NCBI RefSeq assembly: GCF_028372415.1
Contig: NC_092875.1
Coordinates: forward strand, 29,333,712-29,397,711
Source of the DNA: Notamacropus eugenii
Lineage: Eukaryota; Chordata; Mammalia; Diprotodontia; Macropodidae
Direction of reading: 5' to 3'
DNA: 64,000 bases
Shown here: in pieces, positions 43,570 to 55,515 of the stretch
How the letters are laid out: each line of letters starts with the position of its first letter
How positions within the stretch are numbered: the stretch's first letter is position 1
Program-made: the position numbers and the translations under genes
Notes under the pieces: model-generated
What the model saw: only the letters and a program-made list of their open reading frames with translations
Databases searched by the model: none
What the model was told of the DNA's origin: nothing

Positions 43570-45130
43570 TCCCACATTTTATTTTAATAAATTTTATTGA
43601 TGCCTTTCCTTTTATATCATAGCAATCCCCAATTTTATTAAGCCCTCCTCTCACTACGCAATAAGTCCTGATTTCCTTTGTAATAAAGAAGAAAGCCTGT
43701 AGATGTAGAGACTGTGTATGTAACATCTGATACTTGGTGTTCCATATCCCTTTACCGAAAGGAATACTTTGAGGCCAAGGATTGGTCATTCCAATTTTTC
43801 AGGCTTTGTTTTCATGTTCTTTTCGTCTACATTAATGTAATAATTGAGAACATTGTTCTCTTGGTCTGGCTTACTTTGCTTGTTAGACAACGTTTCTCCG
43901 AATTCCTCATATTTCTTGTTTTTTGTGGCACAATGATATTCCGTAACATTTCTATAACAGTTTATTCAGCTGTTTGCTATTTGATGAATATTTAGTTTAT
44001 TTCCAGTTTTTTTTGAACCCCTCCATCTGAAAGTGTTGCTGTAACTGTTTATTTGGAACCTTTTTTCATTAAGCTTCTTGTCCAATAATAGGATTTTTTA
44101 ACCAAAGGTCATGAACAGCCTTTTCATTCATAATTCCAAATTATTTTCCTAAATGGTGGGACCCAATCCACCACTCTAGCAACAGTATATTAGTATCTTC
44201 CTCTCCTCTTGCAATCGAGCTAACTTATTTTTGCATCTTTTGTCATTTTTGACAATTGGCTAGGTGTAGGGTGAAACCTCAGAGTTTTAATTTGTACTTA
44301 TCTTGTTGATAATTTCTAACTTTTCTTTTGCAAAATATTTTTATCATTTGACTTATTAGGGAGTGGTTCTTCATCTTCTGTATTTTATAATTGATTGTAC
44401 ATTTTGGATATAAGACTTTTGTCAGTATTTGGTATTAAGCTTCTATCCTCCCTCCATGACAATTTCCTTTTTATCCTAGTTGTATGGATATTTCATGCAC
44501 ATGCCTTTTTGATTTTATATTGTCAAAATTTTTTGTTGGGTTTTTTTTTTTATGATGCCCTCTCTTTTGTTTGCCTAACAATCCTTCCCCAGTCATAGAA
44601 GTGGAAATGTGTATCTTGTCATTTACTTTAAAAAAAAAAAAATAGTCTAATGTCTATCTATCTGGCACTTGGTGTTAACTGGTATTTTGTGCTGGTTTAA
44701 ACTTAGTTTTCTGCGACCCTGTCACTGTTTTCTTAGTAGTTCTTGTCAAAAAGGGACTCCTTCAACCCCTGCAGTTTATATTCCTGGGAGTCTCAAACCC
44801 TAGCTGATGGGTTGGATTGTTTTTGATCCTTACTTATCTAGTCCATTCCATGGATATACTTTCCTACTTAATCAGTACCAAATTATTTTGATGCTTACTG
44901 GATTATAGTTTGTGGTCTAGAAGTGCTATGCCCCTTTTATTACCTTGAGATTTTATTTCCCTTGAGACATTTACACTTTTCTTATCCAAAGGAATTGTAT
45001 TATTTTGTCTTTTTATGAAGTAAGCCCTTTGTAGTTTAGTATAGCACTAAATCTTTAAATTGATTTATTCCCTGTTGTCATTTTCATCATATCGGTCAGG
45101 CTCAACCGTGAGCAATCTTTTCTTCCTTTT
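43570..45130 (-). mobile_element. L1 LINE, 3' UTR and ORF2 C-terminal region (antisense)
   Basis: Read left to right it is the reverse of a marsupial L1: 'ttttattgatgcctttcctt' (3' end), 'ttgcatcttttgtcattttt', 'ggtgtagggtgaaacctcag', 'ttgtttgcctaacaatcctt', then the ORF2 region 'accaaattattttgatgctt' with 'actggattatagtttg'. About 1.5 kb, heavily decayed and 5'-truncated. Confidence 0.78.
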
Positions 45131-45409
45131 TGGTCCAGATCTGAGATGTTGTTGCTGTGGGTTTCTATCTAGATGAGGAAGCTTCTGTTACTAATGAATA
45201 TTTGCTATTTTGTAACTTTTATAATCTTAGAGTATGGGGTTCTTAACTCTCTTTCTATCATGGACTCCTATGGCTGCCTACATAAACCTGTGGATGCCTT
45301 CTCAGAATGTTTCTAAATGAATACAATAAAATACATAGGATTACAAAGGAAACCAATTATATTGAAAATGTTGACAGTTTTTTTTTAAACTTTTATGTAT
45401 GTTAGGTCA
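45131..45409. other. Unclassified intron sequence
   Basis: A phrase 'gttcttaactctctttctat' with 'catggactcctatggctgcc' (about 45238-45280) resembles a mammalian MER-type repeat, but I cannot name it. Confidence 0.35.
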
Positions 45410-45545
45410 CTCCTTACTTGCTTGGGGCTATTGATAAGTTAAATGACTTGGCCAAGGCCATATAGCCAGTATGTGACAAAGGTAGGATTTGAGACCAAGC
45501 CTTTTTGACCCAGAGCCTGCCTTTTTATGCTACATTACTTTTTAT
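45410..45545 (-). repeat. MIR-type SINE
   Basis: 'Gacttggccaaggccatata', 'gtaggatttgagaccaagcc' and 'tttatgctacatta' in reverse. Confidence 0.72.
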
Positions 45546-45989
45546 TAAGTGATTATCCTTTCAGATAGTTGGGTCATTGTCATTGTCCAATTTATGTCTT
45601 GAGAAAAAAGATATTGTCTCTGGAAGCTGAACAGGGAGTTGTGAGTTTGTCCTAAAGAAAATCTCTCTTGATATCATTTTAAATGCCATTGTTTATTTTT
45701 TTGTCATTTTTCTAAATTTATTGCATTGTCCAATAATTTTTATAAAAGTGGAGAATGTGTGGGTTTGGCGAGCTAATGTGTCATTGTGAAATGGTGCTGA
45801 TAGAATGCCTGTTTTCTACAATAGTTCAGTCCTGAAGTTTTTGAAAACAGTGCTATATTACACAGAATTCTAATGAGATAAGTGAAAAATATTTCAGAAA
45901 CTGGAGGAAAATGAATCTTAAATGAGTAGATGGGAAATAGGAGCCAAAATTAGGAGGTAATCCAAGACAACATAAGAAATTTAGGAAAA

Positions 45990-46130
45990 ACGTATATTAA
46001 ATGTTTACTTCTTGTTTTACCTTGGGCAAATCATTTAACCTCCCTGGACCTCAGTTTCTTCATCTGTAAAATAAGGGTGTTGGGCTCCATGGCCTCTGAG
46101 GTCCCTTTCAGCTCCAGATCTATTAGCTTA
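45990..46130 (+). repeat. MIR-type SINE 3' part
   Basis: 'Ttgggcaaatcatttaacct', 'gacctcagtttcttcatctg', 'ggctccatggcctctgaggt', 'tttcagctccagatctatta'. Confidence 0.82.
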
Positions 46131-46279
46131 TTAAGACTGTCCTTGAAAGTCCTTGTAACTTTATTCTTCTACATAGAAAAATTAAGATTGCTGAACAGCG
46201 TAATCTCATATTCTTTAAATTCTCTAAGTGAATGTTTAAAATAAGTGATATTCCAGTCTGAAATATCAGAGTTTTCTTT

Positions 46280-46520
46280 TTTTATGCAACTTAGATATGC
46301 AAATAATGAATATACACATACATATGTAAACGTGTGGAGATTTGTATGTACTTATATAAGCAGGGGAGAAAATTTGTATTGTAAAAATGAATGGTTAAGT
46401 ACAAAAGGTTTACAGAACCACTGCTAATTGTTAATTTTTATATTTCAAGTATGTATGTGGGTATATGCATGTGTGAGTATGTGCTTCTGTAGGCATATGT
46501 GTGTATGTATAAATGTTCCC
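46280..46520. repeat. Degenerate TATG/CATA-rich patch
   Basis: Loose ATAC/TATG/GTGT units without clean periodicity. Confidence 0.55.
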
Positions 46521-46659
46521 ACACTGAACAGTTCAGGCAGATGATAATGGTGTTATTTTGTTATCTGAATTTTAAATTAATTTGAATATAAATAGCAACT
46601 TTTCCCTAATATTAAACATTTTTTTTTCTTCTTAATAATATCTTTAAGCCTGGAGTTTT

Positions 46660-46925
46660 TTAAAAGTTTTATTCATTTAAAAATATGCATGACAGACATT
46701 TCCTGATTTCTTCTGGTATCTCCTTCCCTCAATAGAACCCTTTCTTATTGCAAAGAAAAACAGTTATGTAAGATGACACAGTGCCAGTGTTGGACGACAT
46801 TTGCAGTATTTCACACTCATAGTTCCTTACTTTACGTGGAAGGAGGTGCCTTCCATTTGCTCAGTATGGGTTGGTCAGTTGCCTTTTTTGTGTTGTTCTG
46901 GTCTACATTAATGGTAGTCATTGAT
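46660..46925 (-). repeat. L1 LINE 3' UTR fragment (antisense)
   Basis: 'Aaaagttttattcatttaaa', 'tttcacactcatagttcctt', 'ggtgccttccatttgctcag' and 'tctacattaatggtagtcat' follow the reversed L1 3' UTR order. Confidence 0.6.
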
Positions 46926-47026
46926 CTCAAGTCTCCTGGTTTTCCCTACTTTCTATGGGCCTCCCCATGCTTCTCTAGTTTCTTCAGATTTGTGGCCCCT
47001 TGCTGTCGTTTCTTCCAGAATGCAGA

Positions 47027-47326
47027 TCATAGCACATCAGTGCTGCTCCATCCTGGCTGACTCGTCCTCCTGTCCTCCCTTGATTCTTTGCTGGGGGGGA
47101 GGTCACCTTCCTGTGACATCACAAGGACTTCACTTGATCTCCTTTTGCTCTTGCCATGTTCCCATTTTGAGTCATTCATTTCTTTAGCATCCTTCACTGT
47201 GATACTCCTTGTAATTTCCCTACTTGTATATCTCAGAGCATTCTCAAGCTCACCATATTCTACTGCATTGTCTTCTGTAATGTTCATTTTCAGTTCTTTG
47301 GAGACTGAACGTTGACTATCAGCCAT
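47027..47326 (-). other. Unexplained 99-codon ORF (uncertain)
   Basis: ATG-initiated minus-strand ORF, hydrophilic and highly charged (starts MADSQRSVSKELK; contains NALRYTSREITRS and KWEHGKSKRRS), with no hydrophobic core and no motif I recognise. It sits between an L1 fragment and a putative LTR, so it may be a remnant of a mobile-element ORF. Chance is equally possible: there is no splice, promoter or family support. Confidence 0.2.
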
Positions 47327-47418
47327 ACTGAGACCACTTAAACCAGCTTTACACCACTAGTAGAACATTGGTATTAAAAAAGATGGATCTTTATTTTAGA
47401 GAGACTTTGGGGGCAGGG

Positions 47419-48004
47419 TGTCATTAAAGGAGTTTGGCAATTTGCCAAAGCAATCTAGTCTACCCTCTTCCTCTTATTTAATTCCATGGCCCAACTCACT
47501 TTTCATTTTCAGTGTCCACTGCCTTGTCCATCCCAGTGTCCACTCCCTTGTCCACCCCAGCGTCCATCCACTTGGGTTTTACCAGCATTTCTCTGACCCA
47601 GCTTCTTTCCTTCCACCCAGTCCCATCCTCCTTCCCTCTTTGGCAGGTAATACCTCTCCTTAAAAGGAGACAAAGCTACCCCAGGGATCTGATTAGCTCT
47701 GGTTTCCTTGACACAACTTCCTGGCCATCTAAAGCATAACAAGCCAAGGGTAGTCTAGGCCCCTCTGACTTGGTGGATTTCTGAAGCCCACTTGAGCCAT
47801 CATGACCTTCACCATATCCTGTTCTACTGACCAGGGAATGGAGACCCGAGAAACTCAGGGTCATTGGATTCTTGTTACATTCTTGCTGTGTTGGGGCAGA
47901 GTAAACCTCTTGTTAACTGTTCAGTGACTTTTGAGTCATTGTTTTATGCTAATATTGAACCTGAACCAAGAGAGGTCTGATATTCAAGCTGTCTCCAACA
48001 GACA
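47419..48004 (+). mobile_element. Putative solo LTR of an endogenous retroelement
   Basis: Ends in TGTC (47419) and GACA (48001-48004), is preceded by a purine-rich 'ttgggggcaggg', contains three ~25-bp tandem units ('gtgtccactgccttgtccat'-type, about 47511-47575) as in LTR U3 regions, and has the text 'gcagagtaaacctcttgtta' near 47895, like a poly(A) signal region. It also contains CCTTAAAAGG (47658-47667), a CC(A/T)6GG CArG box. No matching second LTR and no clear target duplication were found. Confidence 0.45.
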
Positions 48005-48811
48005 GGCCAAATAATAGCTTTTCCTATTAATTTGGAGCATTTTTTCCTCTAGGTATTTGTCAATTCTTATGTACTGGGGATAGGATCTTGGTTATGTCAT
48101 TTTTCGTGTCAGTTTCCAAAATGTTTTTTTCCTTTTATTGAAATTTTAGTTACAATATCTTGTTGGATATTTAATTGACAAATTTATTTCTCCTGAGTAA
48201 GATAATAGAAGTGAGCTTTGAAAAAAACCAAAGAACTATTCATGATATTGTCACAGCACATTTATTTTATGAGCAGTTCCATGACATAAAAATATCATGG
48301 TATCAACTTGGAGACATTTCAAAAATTTGTTTATATTTTGATGTAATTAAAAAAAATATTTTCTAAATAAATATAGCTAGAAAATAGGGAAATTCCCACT
48401 GTTAGGCCTCTAAAATCTTGGGCCTTTGTTGCATCCCATACATTTTTTCTTCATCATCAGCTGAAATAACTGTAGGGGATTTACATAGTTGTATTTTCTA
48501 GAGCACTCATGAAAATTTATTTTTCCAGGAAGATGAGGCTCAGATTTTTATTATGAACAGATAGAGGACCCAACAGAGTTCTTTGCTGGTTGAATATTAT
48601 TTCAAAAATAAATCCTTCAGCATTGCCAACTTGAAATATAGTGTGTGGAGAACTTGGGATTTATGTTTATTCTTCTCAACATGTTAGCCATTCTTAATGT
48701 TTAGTTCCCTTTTCCCTGGACCCCTGAATTTTTACAATACATTTTCTGTGTGATGCATTTCAAAATTCTGTTTTTTTTATCCTTAAGCACCATGAGCATG
48801 TTTGTCGGGAT
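48005..48811. other. Unclassified intron sequence
   Basis: AT-rich, no repeat named and no coding signal. Confidence 0.35.
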
Positions 48812-48975
48812 CATAGGAGCATAGATTTCCATGGAAGTGGAACTTGGAGGCCATTGAGTCCAGCTCCCATAGGAAGAAACTGAGGCCCAGGGAACTGATT
48901 TGCCCATATAGCATAGCTGGGATTTGAAGTCAGGTCCCATGTCTCAAATTCAGTTGCTCTTTCTAGTATACCAGG
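48812..48975 (-). repeat. MIR-type SINE
   Basis: 'Gaggccattgagtccagctc', 'ggaagaaactgaggcccagg', 'gggatttgaagtcaggtccc', 'ctctttctagtatacca' in reverse. Confidence 0.85.
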
Positions 48976-49819
48976 AGTGACATTCATATTATGATATCGA
49001 AGGGCATTTGGAACATTAATTTTTGAATTACAACTCAACAAAAAGTGAATTCTTTTGGAGCCTCTGCCACAGACATGATTCACCACAAACATTGTAACAG
49101 TTTCCATGGAGGGAGGGGAAGAGGATGTTTTTAATCAATTCTTTGGAAATTATGTGTAAACTCCCCTTTACCTAAATTCCAATCAACCAGAAATCTCAAA
49201 CGTCTGGATTGTTTTCTCCTCTGTACTATACTTTGATGAGAGGGAAAAAATGAGAAGTAAAGCTATGATCAAGGGTTTACTTCAAAAACAACTTTTTGAT
49301 TCCTTCCACAATGCTGTGACTAACAGTTCTGTAACCTGGGCCAAGTGCTACATAAAGTGATGGTATAATCTTCAAATAAACCTTTAAATAGAAATTCATT
49401 TGAATCTGAGCAGGGCAGAGAAGGGATTTTCAACTCTCTCAGCAGAATACCTTGTTGGGCCTATGATCTCCATATAGCTCAAGACACTTGAGTGGAGGAG
49501 AGATTGGGTAGGGAGAACAAGACAGGCTCATGCTGGAACCCAGCTTCTCTGAGGAAGACGAGCCCAGGGTAGGGGGTCCTCAGTTTTGAGGGGGGTGGGG
49601 TTTTAAGGGATAGGGCAAGAAAGGAGCTTCCTTCTCAATATCTAGTAGTTTCTTATTGTGATAACTATTTTTGTTAATTAGCTGATAAACTTAGTTGCTT
49701 CTGTTTGCTCAAGAAACATGACTAGTTTAGCATCCTCTACATTTTGATGCCCTGGACAAAACCATGGTTATGCTGGAGAGTGACAGCTGTAATCAGTCAT
49801 CACCTCTGCTTTTAGCTTC
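48976..49819. other. Unclassified intron sequence
   Basis: No repeat or gene recognised. G-rich patch 'gaggggggtggggtttt' near 49588. Confidence 0.35.
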
Positions 49820-49990
49820 TGTGTAATAATATGATATTAAGAGCACCACAGGTAGCTCTATTACTACCTGTGTGAAATTGGGACCTCACTCTACCATCTT
49901 GGGTATAGTTCCCTTATTTGCAAAATGAAGGAGTTTGGTTCAATGATCTCTTAATGTACTTTTCCATATTTAAAACTATTATCCTAGGAG
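49820..49990 (+). repeat. MIR-type SINE, degraded
   Basis: 'Ctacctgtgtgaaattggga', 'gttcccttatttgcaaaatg', 'aaggagtttggttcaatgat'. Confidence 0.65.
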
Positions 49991-50269
49991 AGTCATAAAT
50001 GGTAACCCCCAAATCCTGCCAAATATAGAATTGCCTTCTGAGTCATTAAAGAAAGTTTACATTTTAATAAAACCCTGATAGTTTTTAACAAAAACTGATC
50101 ATTTTGACCTGGTGTATATGGATCTCTCTTTTATTTGTCTAGTTTTCAGTTAATCGGAACATTGTATTTCTCAACTCTTCTGGGTAAATATAAGTTTACA
50201 GCAAATTGTTACAATTCATCTTTGCAGTCTCAGTATTTGGGTGAACCCTGGTAGTTAGTGGTCTGAACA

Positions 50270-50425
50270 CAGCAGAGCTGTAGGGTTACAACATGGGTGA
50301 CTTTGCACAGCCCTCCATTACTTAAATCCAGTTCACTCCATTACTTAAGTCATGCTGTGACATGATCTCCCTGTTGTTATGGTCCTCTTTGAGAATGAAG
50401 GACAAACATTGACAACGGGAGCACT
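50270..50425 (+). repeat. RTE-tailed SINE, 3' part
   Basis: 'Gggtgactttgcacagccct', 'ccattacttaaatccagttc', 'tatggtcctctttgagaatg' and 'aaggacaaacattgac'. The tail matches the 3' end of the RTE at 10.9 kb. Confidence 0.82.
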
Positions 50426-50585
50426 TTCATGATAGTAACATTGTGAGGTAGATAGTGCAAGGACCACGACCCTGAGAGTTGACATGTGGCCATAAAACTA
50501 GGAAGTATCAGAGCCAGTCTTTAACTCTGGACCTTCTGACTCCTTCCTTTATACCCGTCAGCCTCAATAAAATAATGAGATTGGT
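50426..50585 (-). repeat. MIR-like SINE fragment
   Basis: 'Gtggccataaaactaggaag', 'ttaactctggaccttctgac' and 'ctttatacccgtcagcctc' in reverse. Confidence 0.6.
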
Positions 50586-50679
50586 TCCACAAACTGCAGA
50601 TATCACTTCCTGTGGCTTCAAAAAACCAGTGTGATTGCAGATTGCCTTAAGATGGGGATAGTGGCCTGAAGCAGGGAGA

Positions 50680-51255
50680 TGAAAGTCATAGACTACTTTG
50701 CCCTGCTCAGACCATCTCTGGAGTTGTTAGGTTCAGTTTTAGATACCGTATCTTAGGAAGGACATTGATAAACTGGAGAATATTCAGACCAGGTGACCAG
50801 GATGGGGAAGGGCCTTTAGAGTCATGCCACATGAGAACTGGTTAAAGGGAAGGAACATTTAGCTTTGAAAACAGGAGACTCCACAATGAAGTAGAATGGG
50901 ATAGAGGAGGGAATGTGCTAGCCGTATTTAAGTATTTGAAGGACTATTCTGGAGGAAGAGATTAGACATGTTTTGCTTGGACCCTGGGGCAGAAACTGGT
51001 AGCAGTGAGCAGTTTGCAGAGAAGCAGATATTGGGCTTATTTTGGGACAAAGCAAAACAAAAACAGTAACAATTGATGCTGTCACTTCTTTTTCCAAACC
51101 AGTTAGAGCTGTCTGTGGACAGAGGAGCATACCTTGGGAGGCAGACTTTGAGTAAAGGCTGGATGAACACTTGGGGATTTGTTAGAGAGCTTTCTTGGTT
51201 AGGTAATTTCTGAGCGAGAGGACCTTTTAAATTCTTTTCAACTTTGGGTTCTGTG
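50680..51255 (+). repeat. L3/CR1-clade LINE 3' region
   Basis: 'Ctgctcagaccatctctgga', 'cttaggaaggacattgataa', 'gtatttgaaggactattctg', 'aaaggctggatgaacacttg' and the tail 'ttcttttcaactttgggttc' are the ordered landmarks of CR1-like 3' ends. No frame is intact. Confidence 0.72.
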
Positions 51256-52212
51256 GTTTTATTAATACTTACTGTGTTTATCTAGTTTCAGAGTCAAAAC
51301 AATTTTCATATTATTTTATTCTTGTCTTCCACCAGAATTGGTTAACAGATAAAAATGACTAATTATTGATGGGAGAGTCATCCTGAATCAGCTATCAGTG
51401 TGTAATGTTTGACAAAGCTAGAAGAATGAAAAGATGAGGAAAAAGGTGTGGCATACAACTAAAGCAGTTCTATCTTGACCTATTTAAACAAGTTATTAAT
51501 GATGAAAAATGGAATATCAACAAAAGGAAGAACATAGATAACAGTATAATAATTTCATACAGAAGTTAAACTGATGTTAATTAGTTGCCATAATAAAGGA
51601 ACAAAAAGACCTAAAAAACACCTTACCTAGCAATACTTGACCTGTTTGCCAGGAGAGAGACATGGCAGCCAAGGGCAACACTGGTTTAGAACGTAGACTT
51701 GTTTGTAAAGTCATGTGGAGATGGATGATGGAAGATTACGAGCAGCATTAACTCATAAAACAGAAGCAGTAGAGGCAAAGCCAGACCAAGGAAGGTGTGG
51801 TCAGAGCCAGTCATCCAGAGGGCGCCTAAGAATGCAAATGGAAGGAAGAGAGCAACCAGAAGGCAAATAGAAAAAACATTTGCCTGGATTATTTTAACAT
51901 CTTTTCTCTATGGAGTAGAGTGAAACCACTGCCCTTGGAACCTGGCACCACAGTTCTGGGTGTCTTAAGGAGGGTAGGAGTGGCACTAAGTTAACAAAGA
52001 CTGGAAAAGCAGCTGGGTGGGACCAGCTTCAAGATGGCATCACCATGATGCCTTTGAGAGATGGATTGACAAGCTGACTGAAAGAGGGGAAAATACCAAA
52101 GTTGTAAAAACATCTTGGACCTAATCGATAATGAAGACAATGTAAATGAGAGGACATCATAATTACTGAACGATGTGTCTCCTTTCCCATCTACATTAAA
52201 AAAAAAAAAATA

Positions 52213-52529
52213 GGGGCAGCTAGGAGGTGCAGTGGATAGAGCACCAGTGCAGGAGTCAGGAGGACCTGAGTTCAAATCTCACCTCAGTCACTTGACACTC
52301 ACTAGCTGTGTGACCTTGGGCAAGTCACTTAACCCCAGTTGCCTCATCCTGAGTCATCTCCAGTCATCCTGATGAATATCTGGTCACTGGATTCAGATGG
52401 CTGTGGGGGAGAAGTGAGGCTGGTGACCTGCACAGCCCTCCCTCACTCAAAACAAAGTCAAGTGCAAGTCATGCCATTATTTTTCTGATGGCGTGGTCTT
52501 CTTTGGCAACGAAGGATGAACACACACAC
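52213..52529 (+). repeat. RTE-tailed SINE (MAR1-like), full length
   Basis: The most complete copy in the window: 'ggggcagctaggaggtgcag', 'ggatagagcaccagtgcagg', 'gtgaccttgggcaagtcact', 'catctccagtcatcctgatg', 'gtgaggctggtgacctgcac', 'aagtgcaagtcatgccatta', 'tggtcttctttggcaacgaa', ending in (CA)n. It follows an A-rich run at 52196-52211. Confidence 0.93.
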
Positions 52530-52644
52530 TGGTAGTGAACAGTGGCTTTCAAAAATGCCTCAGTAGATATCTATATATATCTTTGTCATCACATAAGTGA
52601 CTGAAAGATTTAGAAAATATAAGGCCCTGGTGTACTTATTGTGG

Positions 52645-52690
52645 TCTGTCTATCTGTCTGTCTGTCTATCTATCTATCTATATCTATCCT
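52645..52690. repeat. (TCTG)n(TCTA)n microsatellite
   Basis: About five TCTG and six TCTA tetramers. Confidence 0.92.
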
Positions 52691-53430
52691 TTGTAATTAT
52701 TTAACCAAAAAGCCTTTGATTTGTTGGAATAAAACAATACCTTACAAGTTCTCTTCTAACAAGATGTATTTCATGCATACAGCAAAGTTCGTTGATATGT
52801 CTTGAAAGACAAAACAGAATCTTTTTTGACCCTCTTTGATGATTACTATTAGGTGAAACATAGAACAGGGAGGAGTGTATTTGCCAGATGGTGGAATTTT
52901 GATGAAGAGGCCAAGCTGAAGAGGGAGCTGAGCCCTTCTGGGTGGTGAGACTTTACAGGTGCTCCAGTTGGCAGATAATTGTGCTGGTTGCATCAAACCT
53001 TTAAACACTGAAGAGCCTGTTGAATGAACTCTTTAATTCCTCAGAACCCTTGGACGTAACTATCTCCCTAGAGTAAAACACACAGAAGAGGAGTGCCTCT
53101 TGTTTAGATCACATCATGCAGTTGGCTGGACAGCGTATCAGAATCAGCTGGAAAACTCCTGAATGGCTCCAAACTTTGTTCAAAGACTCAGTTTTTAATA
53201 CCCATTTTCTGTAAATGGTTTGTAAGGCTGCAGGTCATGGAACAGTGCAAACTCTGATGAGTTTAAAAAGGAGTGTGGGCCAGCTACACAGCACAAAAAT
53301 GAGAAACTTGGAAGAACTGTAGGAAGGGGTTTCATCAAGGAAAAGTATAATGGAAAAAGAAGATGGGGTGGTCATGTAGTAAGAGGGAGAGAAATCACCA
53401 AAAAATAGGCTTTGGGCTCTGTGGGTATCT

Positions 53431-53923
53431 TACATTGTCAGAGAAAGCAATGAAGGTTTCCCTCAGGTTAGGAGGACCTTTTGTGGTGAACCTACAGCTG
53501 GGATGTTTACAAGATCCAGGGCCTGGCATGAAATGAATCCTTAATAAATGCTGGATGACTGCCTGCCAAGCATTGTAGAGACTGGCAGATGTAGGAGTTG
53601 TGATCCTTGTGGTTTCAAGGACTATCCACGTCAGTGAGATCTGAGAACATTTATCCTAGCTCTATCTTCCTTCACTTAAATTGATTCCTCAGATGAAGTG
53701 GAGGAGCTCATCCTCCTCCTCTTACTCTAGGACCATAGCTGGCATTTAGGTCTCTCGTCAAGGAATCTTTGTATTTATCACAGGCTTCCAAAGGACAGGC
53801 ACTTCTCTCTTTCACAGGCCCTTTTCTTCACCTAGAGTCAACTACTTCATTAAAAGATTCTCCTTTTCTTAGATGGTTTCTTAAGCTAGGTTTTACTTGG
53901 AGACAACAAACTCTAATTCCCTT
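53431..53923. other. Unclassified intron sequence
   Basis: Includes an L2-like end phrase near 53530-53560 ('gaatccttaataaatgctgg'). Nothing else is recognised. Confidence 0.4.
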
Positions 53924-54174
53924 CTTGTTGTTGTTGTCAGTTTTTTCAGTCTTATCTGACTCTCTGTGACCCCATTTGGGGTTTTCTTGGCAGAGATATT
54001 GGAATGCTTTTCCATTTCCTTCTCCTGTTCATTTTATTGAGAGGAATTGAGGCAAACACGATTGAGTAACTTGACCAGGGTAACTCAGCTATGAAGTATC
54101 CGGGACCAGATTTGAACTCATGAATATGACTTTTTCTGTCCCCAGGCCCAGCACTATGCCACCTAGCAGCTCTG
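53924..54174 (-). repeat. Marsupial SINE, full length, gacacgactgaa-type tail
   Basis: In reverse: 'ttgttgttgttgtcagtttt', 'gaccccatttggggttttct', 'ccatttccttctcctgttca', 'agatttgaactcatgaatat' and 'tgccacctagcagct'. Confidence 0.9.
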
Positions 54175-54344
54175 ATAATTCCTTATTGTGCTTTTAGTCA
54201 AAACATAGTAAAGATATAGAAATTTTACTTAGAAACATTTATTTAAAATATGGCTTTTAATTTTCCAGATTCTTGGAATCATTTTTTCCCTTGACAATTT
54301 TATTCTATATTTTTGGGGACAATTTCACTTAATTTTTTTTTTTT

Positions 54345-55515
54345 TTTTACTATTTTTAAAATATCACTTTCATTTTCACATGTATCCTTTCCTTCCCTTT
54401 TTTACATAGGGAGCCACCCCTTTAAATTAAAAATAGATGAGGAAAGATAAAAAAAGTGATTCAGTAGAACTAAAACACACCAGCTATGTCTATAGTTCAT
54501 GCAGTATTCCATACCTCTGCCCATATCTCTGTAGTGAAGGGGAAGCAAGGTTCATACTTCTGAATTCTTCACATTTGACATTTTTAAAGGTATACTAATA
54601 TTATGTTTAACTCCCATAATTTGTTTAGCCATTCTCCAAACAATGGATATCTATTTTGTTTCTTCTAATTTTTTGCTACCACAAAAAGTGCTACTATGAC
54701 TGTGTTGGTGTATGTAGGATCTTTCAATCTGACTTTGATCTCTAGTGATGGGAGCTCTAGGTTGAAAAATGTGGATATTTTAGTCATTTCTTTCTGCATA
54801 ATTCCAGAAAACTTTCTGGAATGGTTAGACCATTTTATCATTTCACTAGCAATATAGTAATCACTACATCCCCTTCAAAAATTCACTATTTCTATTTTTT
54901 ATTGTCTTTGCCCATTTGCAAAAATGACTCAAGTTGTTTTGATTTGTTTTTCCCTTATTTGTGATTTGGACCTCTTATACATGATTGTTAATCCTTTGCA
55001 CTTCTTCATATGAGTAGTATTTGTTCATATCCTTTCATTACTAATCAATTGGGGAGGGGGAGGGCTTTTTATAAGTTTGTATGAATTCCCTATATATTTT
55101 ATTCATTGGTAGTAACTCCTTAATATTATGTTGATATCCTGTATATCTTAGTATTTTATCACAGATATTCGATGCAAAGATTTTTTTCCTCCCTAGTCAA
55201 TGTTTTTCCTTCTGGTAGTAGTTCTTTTGATTTTTGTTTCCACAAAAGCTTTTCAAGTTCATATAATTAAAATCATTTGCTTTTTCTTTTGTGATAATCT
55301 TTGTCACTTGTTTGGTTAAGAATTCTTTCTGTAGCTAGAATGGTAAAAGTTATGTTTTTTACAATGATGTTACCTTTTATATTTAGTTGGTTTGTTTTTA
55401 GTTTGTCTTGGTATGTGGTTTAAGATGTCTAAATATGATTTCTGCCAATGGCCTTCCAATGTTCTCAGCAGTTTTTTGGTCAGATTTGGGGTTCTTCTCC
55501 ATCACCTAAGAACTA
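54345..55515 (-). mobile_element. L1 LINE, 3' part (antisense)
   Basis: Reverse marsupial L1 order: 'ttcatgcagtattccatacc' (3' UTR), 'ctaccacaaaaagtgctact', 'ttgtgatttggacctcttat', 'tccctatatattttattcat', 'gcttttcaagttcatataat', 'tgccaatggccttccaatgt' and 'tctcagcagttttttggtca' (ORF2 side). About 1.2 kb and decayed. Confidence 0.8.

Larger units (their letters stand above)
51400..53430 (+). mobile_element. Second RTE-clade LINE family, split by a SINE
   Basis: The left part (51400-52212) has 'aactaaagcagttctatctt', 'gattacgagcagcattaact' and 'agatggattgacaagctgac'. The right part (52530-53430) has decayed palm text, then 'ggctgcaggtcatggaacag' and 'aaaaagaagatggggtggtc' with 'atgtagtaaga' (protein text close to KRRWGGHVVR). 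It is homologous to the 38.5 and 41.5-kb pieces. All frames are broken. Confidence 0.6.

Noticed and set aside
52645..52690. Short regular repeats as a CRISPR-like array
   Set aside because: Plain tetranucleotide microsatellite without spacers, in vertebrate DNA. The tandem motifs at 2.7 and 14.6 kb are likewise contiguous units, not repeats with spacers.
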